Source of the DNA: Streptomyces sp. NBC_00335 | GTDB taxonomy: Bacteria; Actinomycetota; Actinomycetes; Streptomycetales; Streptomycetaceae | Assembly: GCF_036127095.1 (NCBI RefSeq) | Contig: NZ_CP108006.1 | Span: 5,509,501-5,573,500 of the forward strand | Length of the DNA stretch: 64,000 nt | Reading direction: 5' to 3' | Shown here: positions 24,874 through 32,886 of the stretch, piece by piece | Position numbering within the stretch: the stretch's first letter is position 1 | Layout of the letters: each line of letters begins with the position of its first letter | Notes under the pieces: model-generated | Databases searched by the model: none | The model's input: only the letters and a program-made list of their open reading frames with translations | Told to the model about the DNA's origin: nothing | Program-made: the position numbers and the translations under genes

Positions 24874-26172
24874 ATGACTGCACTGCTCGAAGGTCTCGAC
24901 TCGCTGATGCCGGCGCTGGAGGCCGACTACCGAGAACTGCACACCCACCCCGAACTCGCCTTCCAGGAGAAGCGGACGGCGGCCCTCGTCGCCGAGCGGC
25001 TGGCCGCCCAGGGCGGCTGGGAGATCACCACCGGCGTCGGCCGCACCGGCGTGGTCGCGGTCCTGAACAACGGCGACGGACCGGTGGTCATGCTGCGCGC
25101 CGACATGGACGCGCTGCCCGTCAAGGAGGCCACCGGGCTGCCCTACGCGAGCACCGAGACCGCCACCGACGAAGCGGGCACCGAGGTCCCGGTGATGCAC
25201 GCCTGCGGCCACGACCTGCACGTGGCCGCGCTGATCGGGTCCTGCGCCCTGTTCGCCCGTAACCGCGGAGCCTGGAGCGGCACCGTCGTCGCCGTCTTCC
25301 AGCCGGGCGAGGAGAGCGGCTACGGAGCCCGCGAGATGGTCGAGGACGGGCTCTTCGAGCGTTTCCCGCGCCCCGACGTGATCCTCGGCTCGCACGTGGG
25401 ACCCGGTCCCGTGGGCCTCATCGCGACCCTGCCGGGCACGGTCATGGGCGCCACCGACTCCATCACCGTCAAGCTCTTCGGGCGCGGCGGCCACGGTTCC
25501 AAGCCCGAGGCGGCCGTCGACCCCGTGGTGATGGCGGCCTCGCTCGTGCTGCGGCTCCAGACGATCGTCTCCCGCGAGATATCCGCCCAGGAACCGGTGG
25601 TGGTCACCATCGGCAAACTGCACGCCGGCACCACGGCCGCGGTCATACCCGACACGGCCGAGCTCGGCATCAACGTGCGCACCAGCTCCGCACCGGTTCG
25701 CGAGAAGGTCCTCGCGGCCATCGAGCGCCTCGCGCGCGCCGAATCGGCCGCCGCGGGCGCGACCGCCGACCCGGAGATCACCTCGGTCTACCACCTGCCG
25801 ATGACCGTCAACGACACCGCGAGTGCCGAGCGGGTGGCCGAAGCCCACCGCGAGCACTTCGGGGCCGGCGCCGTCATGACGATGGGCCCGACCACCGCCA
25901 GCGAGGACTTCGGCCTCCTCGCCACCGCCGCCCAAGTCCCCTCGGTGTACTGGTTCTACGGCGGCCTCGACCCGCAGACCTTCGGCGAGGCCTTCGCCGC
26001 CGGCAAGCTGGAGGAGCTCCCGCAGAACCACTCCTCCACCTTCGCGCCGGTCGCCGGACCCGCGCTCTCCATCGGCGTCCGCACGATGGCGACGGCCGCC
26101 CTGCCCTGGCTCGCCGCCGCCGCTGACTCCGCGCCCGACGCCGACGCGGGTGAGGGGGGCGAGACGGCATGA
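24874..26172 (+). CDS. M20 family amidohydrolase/deacylase
   Basis: A 432-residue zinc-dependent peptidase-fold enzyme of the M20D amidohydrolase type (hippurate, N-acetyl amino-acid or IAA-conjugate hydrolases). Metal and catalytic motifs are present: HTHPELAFQE (about residue 20), VMLRADMDALP (about 70), MHACGHDLHVAAL (about 108) and PGEESGYGAREM (about 145). ATG 24874 follows AAGGA; ATG 24856, which overlaps the transporter, is possible. Its stop overlaps the next start as ATGA, so it is coupled to the ATP-grasp gene. Likely role: removing an acyl group, perhaps that added by the GNAT encoded upstream. Confidence 0.86.
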   Translation: MTALLEGLDSLMPALEADYRELHTHPELAFQEKRTAALVAERLAAQGGWEITTGVGRTGVVAVLNNGDGPVVMLRADMDALPVKEATGLPYASTETATDEAGTEVPVMHACGHDLHVAALIGSCALFARNRGAWSGTVVAVFQPGEESGYGAREMVEDGLFERFPRPDVILGSHVGPGPVGLIATLPGTVMGATDSITVKLFGRGGHGSKPEAAVDPVVMAASLVLRLQTIVSREISAQEPVVVTIGKLHAGTTAAVIPDTAELGINVRTSSAPVREKVLAAIERLARAESAAAGATADPEITSVYHLPMTVNDTASAERVAEAHREHFGAGAVMTMGPTTASEDFGLLATAAQVPSVYWFYGGLDPQTFGEAFAAGKLEELPQNHSSTFAPVAGPALSIGVRTMATAALPWLAAAADSAPDADAGEGGETA

Positions 26173-27458
26173 GCGCCGCCGACCGGCCGCACCTGATCGT
26201 CCTGCACCGCTGGCGGGACACCCACGCGCACTACGCCGACTACCTCGACCACGACGCCGCCCACGTCACCTACGTGAGCACCGAGCTCGGCCGCGCCTCG
26301 CTGCCGGAAGCCGCCGCCGCGGTGACCACCGTCGGGCTGACCGACGACCTGCCCGCCGTCCGCGCCGCCGTCACCGGGCTCGTGGCCCGCTTCGGGACCC
26401 CGGCGCGGCTGATCGCCCTCAACGAGGGGGACCTGGACACGGCCGCGCTGATCCGCGAGGAGTTCGCGATCCCCGGCCAGCACACCGCCGAACTGGCCGT
26501 GTTCCGCGACAAGCTGACCATGTGCCGCACCGCCGAGGCCGCCGGACTGCCGGTGCCCGCCTTCGCCCCCGCCCCCGATCCGGCCGCCGTCCTCGCCTTC
26601 GGCGAGGCCCACGGCTGGCCGCTGGTCGTCAAACCGCACCGCGGCACCGCCAGCCGCGGCGTGGTCCAGATCGACTCCGCCGCCGAACTGGCCGCGCTGA
26701 CCGGGCTGGCCGCGGCGCTCGCCGCCGAGCCGTACCTCGTCCAGAGCTACGTGGAGGGGCCGATCCTGCACATCGACGGCCTGTGGGAGGGCGATTCGCT
26801 CGGCAGCTGGACCGTCTCGCGCTACGTGGGCGGCACCTGCGCCGACTTCACGCAGGGCACCTGGCTCGGCTCCGTGGAGGAGGACGAACCCGGGCTCCTG
26901 AAAGAGGTCGAGGCCTTCGCCGCCGCGGTCGGCCCCGCCCTCGGCGGCTCCCAGCCCTGGGTCTTCCACCTGGAGGCCTTCGTCACCCCCGCCCCCGACG
27001 GCGGGCCCGCGCTGGTCTTCCTGGAGTGCGGTGCCCGGGTGGGCGGCGGGGAGATCCCCTTCACCTGGCGCGACGTCCACGAGGTCGACCTGATGGCCGC
27101 CGCCGTGGACATCCAGCTCGGCCTGACCCCCGTCCTGCCGCCGCTCAAGACCGGCGAGGTCGGCGGCTACCTGCTGCTCCCGCTCCCGGTGCCCGCTCCC
27201 TGCCGGATCGAAGCGGCCGGCTGGGTACGGGAACCCGCGCCCGGCCGGCTCCCGTACGCCGTCAAGCACACCCCGGTCGGCTCCACGGCCCCGGCGATCA
27301 GCGGCTACGAGCACGTCGGCACCCGCTTCCGCTTCCGCGGCGCCTCCACCCGGGAAGTCGAGGCGGCCATCACCGAGTCCGCCGACTCCTTCCGCCTGAC
27401 CTGCGTCCCCGTCGGAGCCCCACCGGCCGCCGCCGGCCCCGCCGACCGGACGGACTGA
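26169..27458 (+). CDS. ATP-grasp ligase
   Basis: A 429-residue ATP-grasp enzyme (carboxylate-amine ligase group, like BacD/DdaF-type dipeptide ligases). The N-terminal pre-ATP-grasp domain (about 1-115) is followed by DKLTMCRTAEAAGLPVPAF, the ATP lysine in WPLVVKPHRGTASRGV (about residue 157) and metal ligands in ALVFLECGARVGGGEIP (about 285-300). The reaction would be ATP-driven amide bond formation between an acyl phosphate and an amine. The last 110 residues are an extra domain I cannot assign. It overlaps the M20 gene by four bases. Confidence 0.87.
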   Translation: MSAADRPHLIVLHRWRDTHAHYADYLDHDAAHVTYVSTELGRASLPEAAAAVTTVGLTDDLPAVRAAVTGLVARFGTPARLIALNEGDLDTAALIREEFAIPGQHTAELAVFRDKLTMCRTAEAAGLPVPAFAPAPDPAAVLAFGEAHGWPLVVKPHRGTASRGVVQIDSAAELAALTGLAAALAAEPYLVQSYVEGPILHIDGLWEGDSLGSWTVSRYVGGTCADFTQGTWLGSVEEDEPGLLKEVEAFAAAVGPALGGSQPWVFHLEAFVTPAPDGGPALVFLECGARVGGGEIPFTWRDVHEVDLMAAAVDIQLGLTPVLPPLKTGEVGGYLLLPLPVPAPCRIEAAGWVREPAPGRLPYAVKHTPVGSTAPAISGYEHVGTRFRFRGASTREVEAAITESADSFRLTCVPVGAPPAAAGPADRTD

Positions 27459-27544
27459 CCCCCACCACACCTCGTAAGACCTCTCGAACCCCCTGTTCTC
27501 CGGGGCGAACCCGCTCCACGCCCCGAACCGGAAAGGAATCCACC

Positions 27545-30166
27545 GTGGTCTTCATGACCTCCGAACGCCAGCGCGTCATCCTCGTAGGCAGCCGCATACA
27601 GCAGTACCGGGAGTACGCCCTGGCCTCCCTCGCCCAGCACTACGAGGTGACGCTCGTCGCGCCGGAGGCGCCGACCTGGCAGGCCCGCTACGTGGAGACC
27701 CACCGGATCGCCGACACCACGGACGCCGCCAAGCTCTACGCCTCGGTCGCCGACCTGCGCGGGGAGGTCGCCGACGCGGCGATCGTCACCTGGGACGAGT
27801 GGTCGCTGGTCGCCGTCTCCTCCGTAGCCAAGAAGCTCGGCATGCGGGCCATGGACCCGGCCGCCGCCAAGATCTGCCGCGACAAGTACGCCACCCGCCA
27901 GGCCCTGGAAGCCGCAGGCATGGCCGCCGTCCGCTACATCCCGGCCACCACCGAGGACGAGGCCGTCGCCGCCGCCGAGTCCATCGGCTTCCCCGTCGTC
28001 GTCAAGCCCCGCACCCTCGGCGGCAGCTTCGGCGTGATGATGGCCCGCGACGTCGACGGCCTGCGCCGGGCCTTCCGGCTCGCCTCCACCAGCCGGCTGC
28101 GCGGCGCCGGCACCACCGCCTCGGTCCTGATCGAGGAGTTCATCGAGGGCCCCGAACTGAGCGTGGACAGCGTCGTCGTGGACGGCGTGGCCACCCCGGT
28201 CTGCGTGGCCCGCAAGCGCCTCGGCGCCCACCCGTACTTCGAAGAGGTCGGCCACCTCGTCACCGACTGGCGCCACGAGCCGTGGGCGGACGCCGTCACC
28301 CAGCTGGTCCAGGACTCCCACCGCGCCGCCGGAGTCGACTACGGCGTCACCCACACCGAACTGCGCGTCGCCGCCAACGGCCCCCGCCTGATCGAGCTCA
28401 ACGGCCGCCTCGGCGGCGACCTCATCCCGCACCTGTACAAGCTCGCCACCGGCGTGGACCTGCCGCTGGCCGCCGCCAGGATCGCCTTCGAGCAGACCCC
28501 CGACATCACCCCGACCCGCGCCCTCAGCGCCGAGGTCCGCTTCCTCTACCCGGCCTACGACGGCGCCGTCGACCGCGTGCTCCTGCCCAGTCCCGAGGAC
28601 GTGGAGGACCTCGCCGAGGCCGTCGCCCTGGTCGAGCCCGGCGACGAGCTGCTGCTCCCGCCCCGCGGCCTGACCCCCCGCTCCGCCGCGCTCGTCGCGG
28701 TCAGCGAGACCCCGGCCGGGACCCGCCGCGCCCTGGACCGCGCCGAGGCCCTCTCCCGTACGGAGGTCTCCGGAGTCGCCGCGCACCGGCTCGGCGCCCG
28801 CGTCGAGAACGCCGTGACCCGCCGCTTCTTCGACCACGAGCGCACCGCGGCCCGCCAGACCGTCTCCGGAGTCCGCGGCGTGGAGTGGTTCCGCTACGGA
28901 GCCGGCGGCGGCGAGGGGCTCAACCGCCCCGTCTTCCTCAGCGAGGCCGACGTGACGGGCCTGGAGAGCGACCTGAACGGCCTCTTCGAACTGCTCAAGG
29001 CCGTGCCCGCCCGGCTCTTCGGCGGAGACCTGCGCGCCTTCGCCACCGCCGTCGGCATGTCCCCCACCCAGGCCGACCTGGTCCTGCGCGGATCCGTGGA
29101 CGAGCTCGCCCCGCTCTCCCGCGCCGATCTGTACCGCGAGACCGGCGGCTTCCGCGTCATGGAGCTCAACACCGGCTCCTCGCTGGGCGGCTGGCAGATG
29201 GGCGAGTTCGCCCGCGCCCTGATCCAGGACGAGGAGTTCGCGAAGTTCGCGGCCGCCGAGAGCCTGGTCTACCCCGACCCGCTCGCCCGCATCACCGAGG
29301 TGCTGCGCCGCCAGGCACCCTCCCTCGAAGGCATCGAGCGGCCGCTGCTCGCGATCACCGACTGGCCCGAGGGCTTCGAGAAGTCCAAGTGCTGGATGGA
29401 GTTCGTCGTACCGGCCTTCGAGCGGCTCGGCTTCGAGACCGTCGTCTGTCACCTGGGCGACTTCGCCTACGAGAACGGCAACGTCCTCCACGCCGGCCGC
29501 AAGGTCGACGTGGTCTACCGGATGTTCCTGCCCGGCGAAATGCCCGACGAGCCCCGCACCTACGACCTCGTCAACCCGCTGCTCGACGCCGTCGAGGCCG
29601 GCACGGTCGAACTGTTCGCCCCGCTCGACTGCGAGCTGTACGGCAACAAGGGCAGCCTCGCGATGCTCAGCGACGAGCGCAACCGCGCCGTCTTCACCGA
29701 GGCCGAGCGCGAGCTGATCGACCGGATCCTGCCCTGGACCCGCTTCGTCCGCGACGAGAAGGTCACCTTCGGCGGCGAGAAGATCGACCTGCTGCCGTAC
29801 GCCATCGCGAACAAGGACCACCTGGTCCTCAAGCCCACCCTGCTCTACGGCGGCGTCGGCGTCACCCCCGGCTGGACCACCGACCAGAAGGAGTGGGTGG
29901 CCAAGCTGCGCCAGGCCGTGGACGGCCCGTTCGTCCTCCAGCACCGCCTGCTGCCGACCACCGAGCGGTTCCTCTCCGAGGACGGCGAGACCTGCGAGGA
30001 CATGGCCGTCGCCTACGGGACGCTGATGGTCGACGGACGCTACGCCGGCACCCTGGCCCGCGGAGTCACCGACCCGGCCGTGGGCATCGTGAGCATGCTG
30101 CGCGGCGCCCAGATCGGCTGCGCCTTCCACGTCGACCCGGCCGCCGAGGGAGTGGACGCGAATTGA
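27545..30166 (+). CDS. Double ATP-grasp protein, 3' end cut short by a TnpB element
   Basis: An 873-residue fusion. Residues 1-410 form a standard ATP-grasp (DKYATRQALEAAGM, VVVKPRTLGGSFGV near 155, metal site LIELNGRLGGDLIPH near 285). Residues about 430-870 resemble a circularly permuted ATP-grasp of the glutathionylspermidine-synthase sort (FRVMELNTGSSLGGW, VVYRMFLPGEMP, ELYGNKGSLAMLSDE, HLVLKPTLLYGGVGV). It may therefore make two amide bonds. GTG 27545 has AAGGA seven bases upstream. The stop TGA at 30164-30166 belongs to the inserted element. Without the element the frame would run 18 codons further and overlap the next start, so the present C terminus is truncated, although both catalytic domains look complete. 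Confidence 0.86.
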   Translation: MVFMTSERQRVILVGSRIQQYREYALASLAQHYEVTLVAPEAPTWQARYVETHRIADTTDAAKLYASVADLRGEVADAAIVTWDEWSLVAVSSVAKKLGMRAMDPAAAKICRDKYATRQALEAAGMAAVRYIPATTEDEAVAAAESIGFPVVVKPRTLGGSFGVMMARDVDGLRRAFRLASTSRLRGAGTTASVLIEEFIEGPELSVDSVVVDGVATPVCVARKRLGAHPYFEEVGHLVTDWRHEPWADAVTQLVQDSHRAAGVDYGVTHTELRVAANGPRLIELNGRLGGDLIPHLYKLATGVDLPLAAARIAFEQTPDITPTRALSAEVRFLYPAYDGAVDRVLLPSPEDVEDLAEAVALVEPGDELLLPPRGLTPRSAALVAVSETPAGTRRALDRAEALSRTEVSGVAAHRLGARVENAVTRRFFDHERTAARQTVSGVRGVEWFRYGAGGGEGLNRPVFLSEADVTGLESDLNGLFELLKAVPARLFGGDLRAFATAVGMSPTQADLVLRGSVDELAPLSRADLYRETGGFRVMELNTGSSLGGWQMGEFARALIQDEEFAKFAAAESLVYPDPLARITEVLRRQAPSLEGIERPLLAITDWPEGFEKSKCWMEFVVPAFERLGFETVVCHLGDFAYENGNVLHAGRKVDVVYRMFLPGEMPDEPRTYDLVNPLLDAVEAGTVELFAPLDCELYGNKGSLAMLSDERNRAVFTEAERELIDRILPWTRFVRDEKVTFGGEKIDLLPYAIANKDHLVLKPTLLYGGVGVTPGWTTDQKEWVAKLRQAVDGPFVLQHRLLPTTERFLSEDGETCEDMAVAYGTLMVDGRYAGTLARGVTDPAVGIVSMLRGAQIGCAFHVDPAAEGVDAN

Positions 30167-30330
30167 ATCCTCCCCGCCCTAAAGGGCGGGGATTCCTGGC
30201 TCACTCCGCCCGCGGCCCGACGGGCGCTCAGGTCTTACGAGATCGGTACCAGCCGGGTTGAGACCAGCCCGGACGAGCATGACGCGTGCGGAGTTCTTGT
30301 CTCTGGGAGAGACGGCTCCGCATGCGGTGC
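30163..30330 (-). ncRNA. Predicted omega-RNA (reRNA) at the tnpB 3' end
   Basis: In this family the guide RNA scaffold overlaps the 3' part of tnpB and ends at the element right end, with the adjoining host sequence as guide. Here the right-end hairpin lies at 30172-30191 and the guide would start at 30162, reading TTCGCGTCCACTCCCTCGGC on the minus strand, that is, antisense to the end of the double ATP-grasp gene. The 5' border at 30330 is a guess. Confidence 0.45.
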
Positions 30331-31402
30331 ACGTATACGTTCGCATTGAGAGGGGTAGCGCGTGCTTGGTTCTCGCTCCGCACTGTGCGCAGTCCATGGT
30401 GGTGTGCGCGGGGTGGACAAGGTGCACGATGCGCCCGTGCTTGCGGCCCATCTCGATGAGCGCCGTCTTGGTGGCGGAGACGGCGGCATCGGCTGCTTTG
30501 CGAGCCAGGGTGGACTTGGCGAGGAAGTTCGGCCGGAAGTCCTCGACCGCGAGGGCGTCGTGGTCGCGGACCACGGTCTTGGCCCACTTGCGGCCGGTGT
30601 CCTGGCGCTGGCGGGCCACCTTCTTGTGCAGCTTCGCCGTCAGCTTCCTCGCCGCCCGGTAGCCCCTCGAAGCGGGCTTGCCCTTCGCCGGTTGCCGGCG
30701 AGCCATCATTCGCTGGTAGCGGGCGAGCCCCGCGGCGGCCTTCTTGCCGTGCTCGGGGTGCGGGAGATCGTGGGCGTCGCTCGTGGTCGTCGCGGTCTCC
30801 TTCACACCCCAGTCGATCCCGATCACCGCACCCGTCTCCGGAAGCAGTCGCACTTCGGCGGCGGCGACGAAGGACGCATACCAGTGGCCGAGGGCGTCGC
30901 GGTAGATCCGCACCGAGGTGGGAGGCTTGGGCAGGTCACGCGACCACACGACCGTAACGGCGATGCCGCCTGCCAGGTGCAGGCGCCCATCCTTCAATCG
31001 GAATCCGCGCTGCGTGTAATTCAGGCTCGGACAGACCTTGTTCTTCCTCTTGTACCTCGGCATCCCGGACCGCTGACGCATCGGCAGCCCCGCTTTGGTG
31101 TCCTTGAGCGCCTTGGCACGGGACTTCCCGAAGTCCCGGATGAGCTGCTGCTGCGGAACGCTGCTGCCCTCACGCAGCCACGTGTTCGCTGCTCGGGCCG
31201 CGGTCAGCATCTTGTCGAGCCGGGCCGGACCGCACTTCTCGTCCTCGGCGTGGGCCTTCTTGGAGCGGGCCACGGACTCGTTCCAGATCCACCGGCACCG
31301 TGCCCACTCCGCTTCCAGGGCGGCGCAGCCAGTGGCCGACATGCGGAGCCGATAGGCGTACCGGGCGTACCCGGCATCTACGGCCATCTGCGCTGTCGTC
31401 AC
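30179..31402 (-). CDS. tnpB: TnpB RNA-guided nuclease (OrfB)
   Basis: A 407-residue TnpB. The N-terminal HTH/WED region (YAYRLRMSATGCAALEAEWARCRWIWN) is followed by the split RuvC domain: Asp in VIGIDWGVKE (about residue 196), Glu in ALAVEDFRPNFLAKS (about 286) and Asp in SPRDKNSARVML (about 368). A CxxC..CxxC zinc finger (CAQCG, CTACG) sits before the last motif. All three catalytic acids are present, so it looks intact. The start is GTG. The gene is antisense to the operon it sits in. The known family role is RNA-guided cleavage of the empty donor site. Confidence 0.93.
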   Translation of the reverse strand: MTTAQMAVDAGYARYAYRLRMSATGCAALEAEWARCRWIWNESVARSKKAHAEDEKCGPARLDKMLTAARAANTWLREGSSVPQQQLIRDFGKSRAKALKDTKAGLPMRQRSGMPRYKRKNKVCPSLNYTQRGFRLKDGRLHLAGGIAVTVVWSRDLPKPPTSVRIYRDALGHWYASFVAAAEVRLLPETGAVIGIDWGVKETATTTSDAHDLPHPEHGKKAAAGLARYQRMMARRQPAKGKPASRGYRAARKLTAKLHKKVARQRQDTGRKWAKTVVRDHDALAVEDFRPNFLAKSTLARKAADAAVSATKTALIEMGRKHGRIVHLVHPAHTTMDCAQCGARTKHALPLSMRTYTCTACGAVSPRDKNSARVMLVRAGLNPAGTDLVRPERPSGRGRSEPGIPAL

Positions 31403-31492
31403 ACGGCCAACTTAACCAAGGCCACTGACAATCCAAGAAGGTGCAGGTCACAACAGATGCGCAGTGAGCTCAGCCGCTTTGCGGCTCCGGGT

Positions 31493-31549
31493 CAAGGACC
31501 CATTCTTCCCCTGGCCGAAGCCCAGGGCGTTCTGGGAGAGATCAAGTGA
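31493..31549 (+). pseudogene. Severed last 18 codons of the double ATP-grasp gene
   Basis: Directly right of the TnpB element, codons 31493-31546 read QGPILPLAEAQGVLGEIK and stop at TGA 31547-31549. Joined to the left flank (Asp-Ala-Asn), they continue the ATP-grasp frame with no other change. The stop overlaps GTG 31546 of the next gene as GTGA, the same overlap seen at 32883-32886. This is the displaced original C terminus and no longer has a start of its own. Confidence 0.82.
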
Positions 31550-32886
31550 CCGACATCGGGAACGGGGCCGCCGAGCCGGTGGAAGAGACGGCGGCCGCTC
31601 CGGCGGCCGCCGCCGCACCCGCCACGCTCTGGCGGGACCCGGAGTTCCTCAAGTTCTGGTCCGGGGAGGCGATCTCGCAGGTCGGGGCCCAGGTCACGAC
31701 CCTGGCTCTGCCGCTCACCGCGGTGCTGACGCTCGACGCCAGCTCCTCCCAGGTGGGCTTCGTCAACGCGGCCTCCTACGCCCCGTTCCTGATGGTCACC
31801 CTCCTGGTCGGCGTCTGGGTCGACCGGGTGCGGCGCAGGCCCCTGATGATCATGGCCAACGTGGGGCGTGCGCTGCTGGTCAGCGCGGTGCCGCTGCTGG
31901 CCGTGCTCGACCTGCTCCGCATCGAGTACGTGTACGTCGCCGCGCTGCTCGTGGGCACCCTCACGGTGGTCTTCGACGTCTCCTACCAGTCCTACCTGCC
32001 GACCCTGGTCGGCAAGCAACACCTGGTGGAGGGCAACAGCAAGCTCCAGGGCACCAGTTCGCTGGCCCAGATCGGCGGACCCGGCCTGGCCGGCCTGCTC
32101 ATCGGCTGGGTCACCGCCCCCTACGCGCTGCTGATCAACGGAGCCTCGTACCTCGTCTCCGTGCTGACGCTGCTGGCCGTACGGCGCGTCGAGCCGGAGC
32201 CGGTGCCCCAGCAGGAGCGGACCGGGATCCGGACCAGCATCGCCGAGGGCATCCGGATCATCTGGGACAGCGCCCACCTGCGGGCCTGCGCCCTCCAGTC
32301 CGGTCTGTACAACCTGTGCTGGATGTCCCTCCAGACGGTCTTCGTGCTCTACGCGGCCCGCACGCTCGGCATCTCGCCCGGCGGCATCGGCCTGCTGCTG
32401 GGCACGGGCGCGGTGGGTTCCCTGGTCGGCTCGATGCTCGCGCAGTGGCTCAAGCGCAAGACCGGACTCGGCCCGGCCATCCTGGTGGCCCTGCTGCTGT
32501 GCTGCCTGGCCCCGGTGGCCATCCCGGCCGCTCCGGCGAACGGCGGGGCGCTCTCGCTGGTCCTGTTCGTCGCCGCGTTCGCCCTGATCGGCGCGGGCGG
32601 CACCATCGCCAACATCCACATCATCAGCCTGCGCCAGTCCATGACCCCGGACCACCTCCTGGGCCGGATGAACGCCGGGTACCGCTTCGTCTCCTGGGGC
32701 ACGCTCCCGCTCGGCGCCCTGCTGGGCGGCTGGCTCGGCGACCTCATCGGGCTGCGGGAAACCCTCTTCGTCACGGCCGCGCTCTTCCTGACCGCGGTCC
32801 TGGTCGTCCTGAAATCGCCGGTGTGGCGCCTGAAGGACTTCCCGCCCCAGATCGTCGCCGAGCCGCGGAAGGCGGACGCAAGGTGA
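31546..32886 (+). CDS. MFS exporter, EntS-like
   Basis: A 446-residue membrane protein with 12 predicted helices, of the enterobactin-exporter (EntS/MFS_3) type. It shows LWRDPEFLKFWSGEAISQVGAQVTTLALPL in helix 1 and GVWVDRVRRRPLMIMAN in the 2-3 loop. Such proteins export peptides and siderophores. GTG 31546 has GGGAGAG five bases upstream and overlaps the severed stop of the ATP-grasp gene. After the insertion it is cut off from coupled translation and may depend on read-through or a new promoter. It is the likely product exporter. Confidence 0.88.
   Translation: MTDIGNGAAEPVEETAAAPAAAAAPATLWRDPEFLKFWSGEAISQVGAQVTTLALPLTAVLTLDASSSQVGFVNAASYAPFLMVTLLVGVWVDRVRRRPLMIMANVGRALLVSAVPLLAVLDLLRIEYVYVAALLVGTLTVVFDVSYQSYLPTLVGKQHLVEGNSKLQGTSSLAQIGGPGLAGLLIGWVTAPYALLINGASYLVSVLTLLAVRRVEPEPVPQQERTGIRTSIAEGIRIIWDSAHLRACALQSGLYNLCWMSLQTVFVLYAARTLGISPGGIGLLLGTGAVGSLVGSMLAQWLKRKTGLGPAILVALLLCCLAPVAIPAAPANGGALSLVLFVAAFALIGAGGTIANIHIISLRQSMTPDHLLGRMNAGYRFVSWGTLPLGALLGGWLGDLIGLRETLFVTAALFLTAVLVVLKSPVWRLKDFPPQIVAEPRKADAR

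Larger units (their letters stand above)
30163..31491 (-). mobile_element. IS1341-like TnpB-only element (IS200/IS605 group)
   Basis: About 1329 bases containing only tnpB, on the minus strand. Read on that strand, the left end has a hairpin (AGCCGC/GCGGCT at 31470-31484) and the right end a strong hairpin (CCCCGCCCT 30172-30180 with AGGGCGGGG 30183-30191), ending in GGATTCAA. The flanks join as CCTTGA-TTCGCG on that strand, which restores a continuous ATP-grasp reading frame. That fits insertion 3' of a TTGA-type target, as for IS605 relatives, without target duplication. One shared T makes each border uncertain by one base. No tnpA is present, so it would need a transposase in trans. Confidence 0.85.

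Noticed and set aside
30172..30191. Simple operon terminator after the ATP-grasp gene
   Set aside because: The hairpin is the right-end structure of the TnpB element; outside the element the reading frame continues into the next gene.
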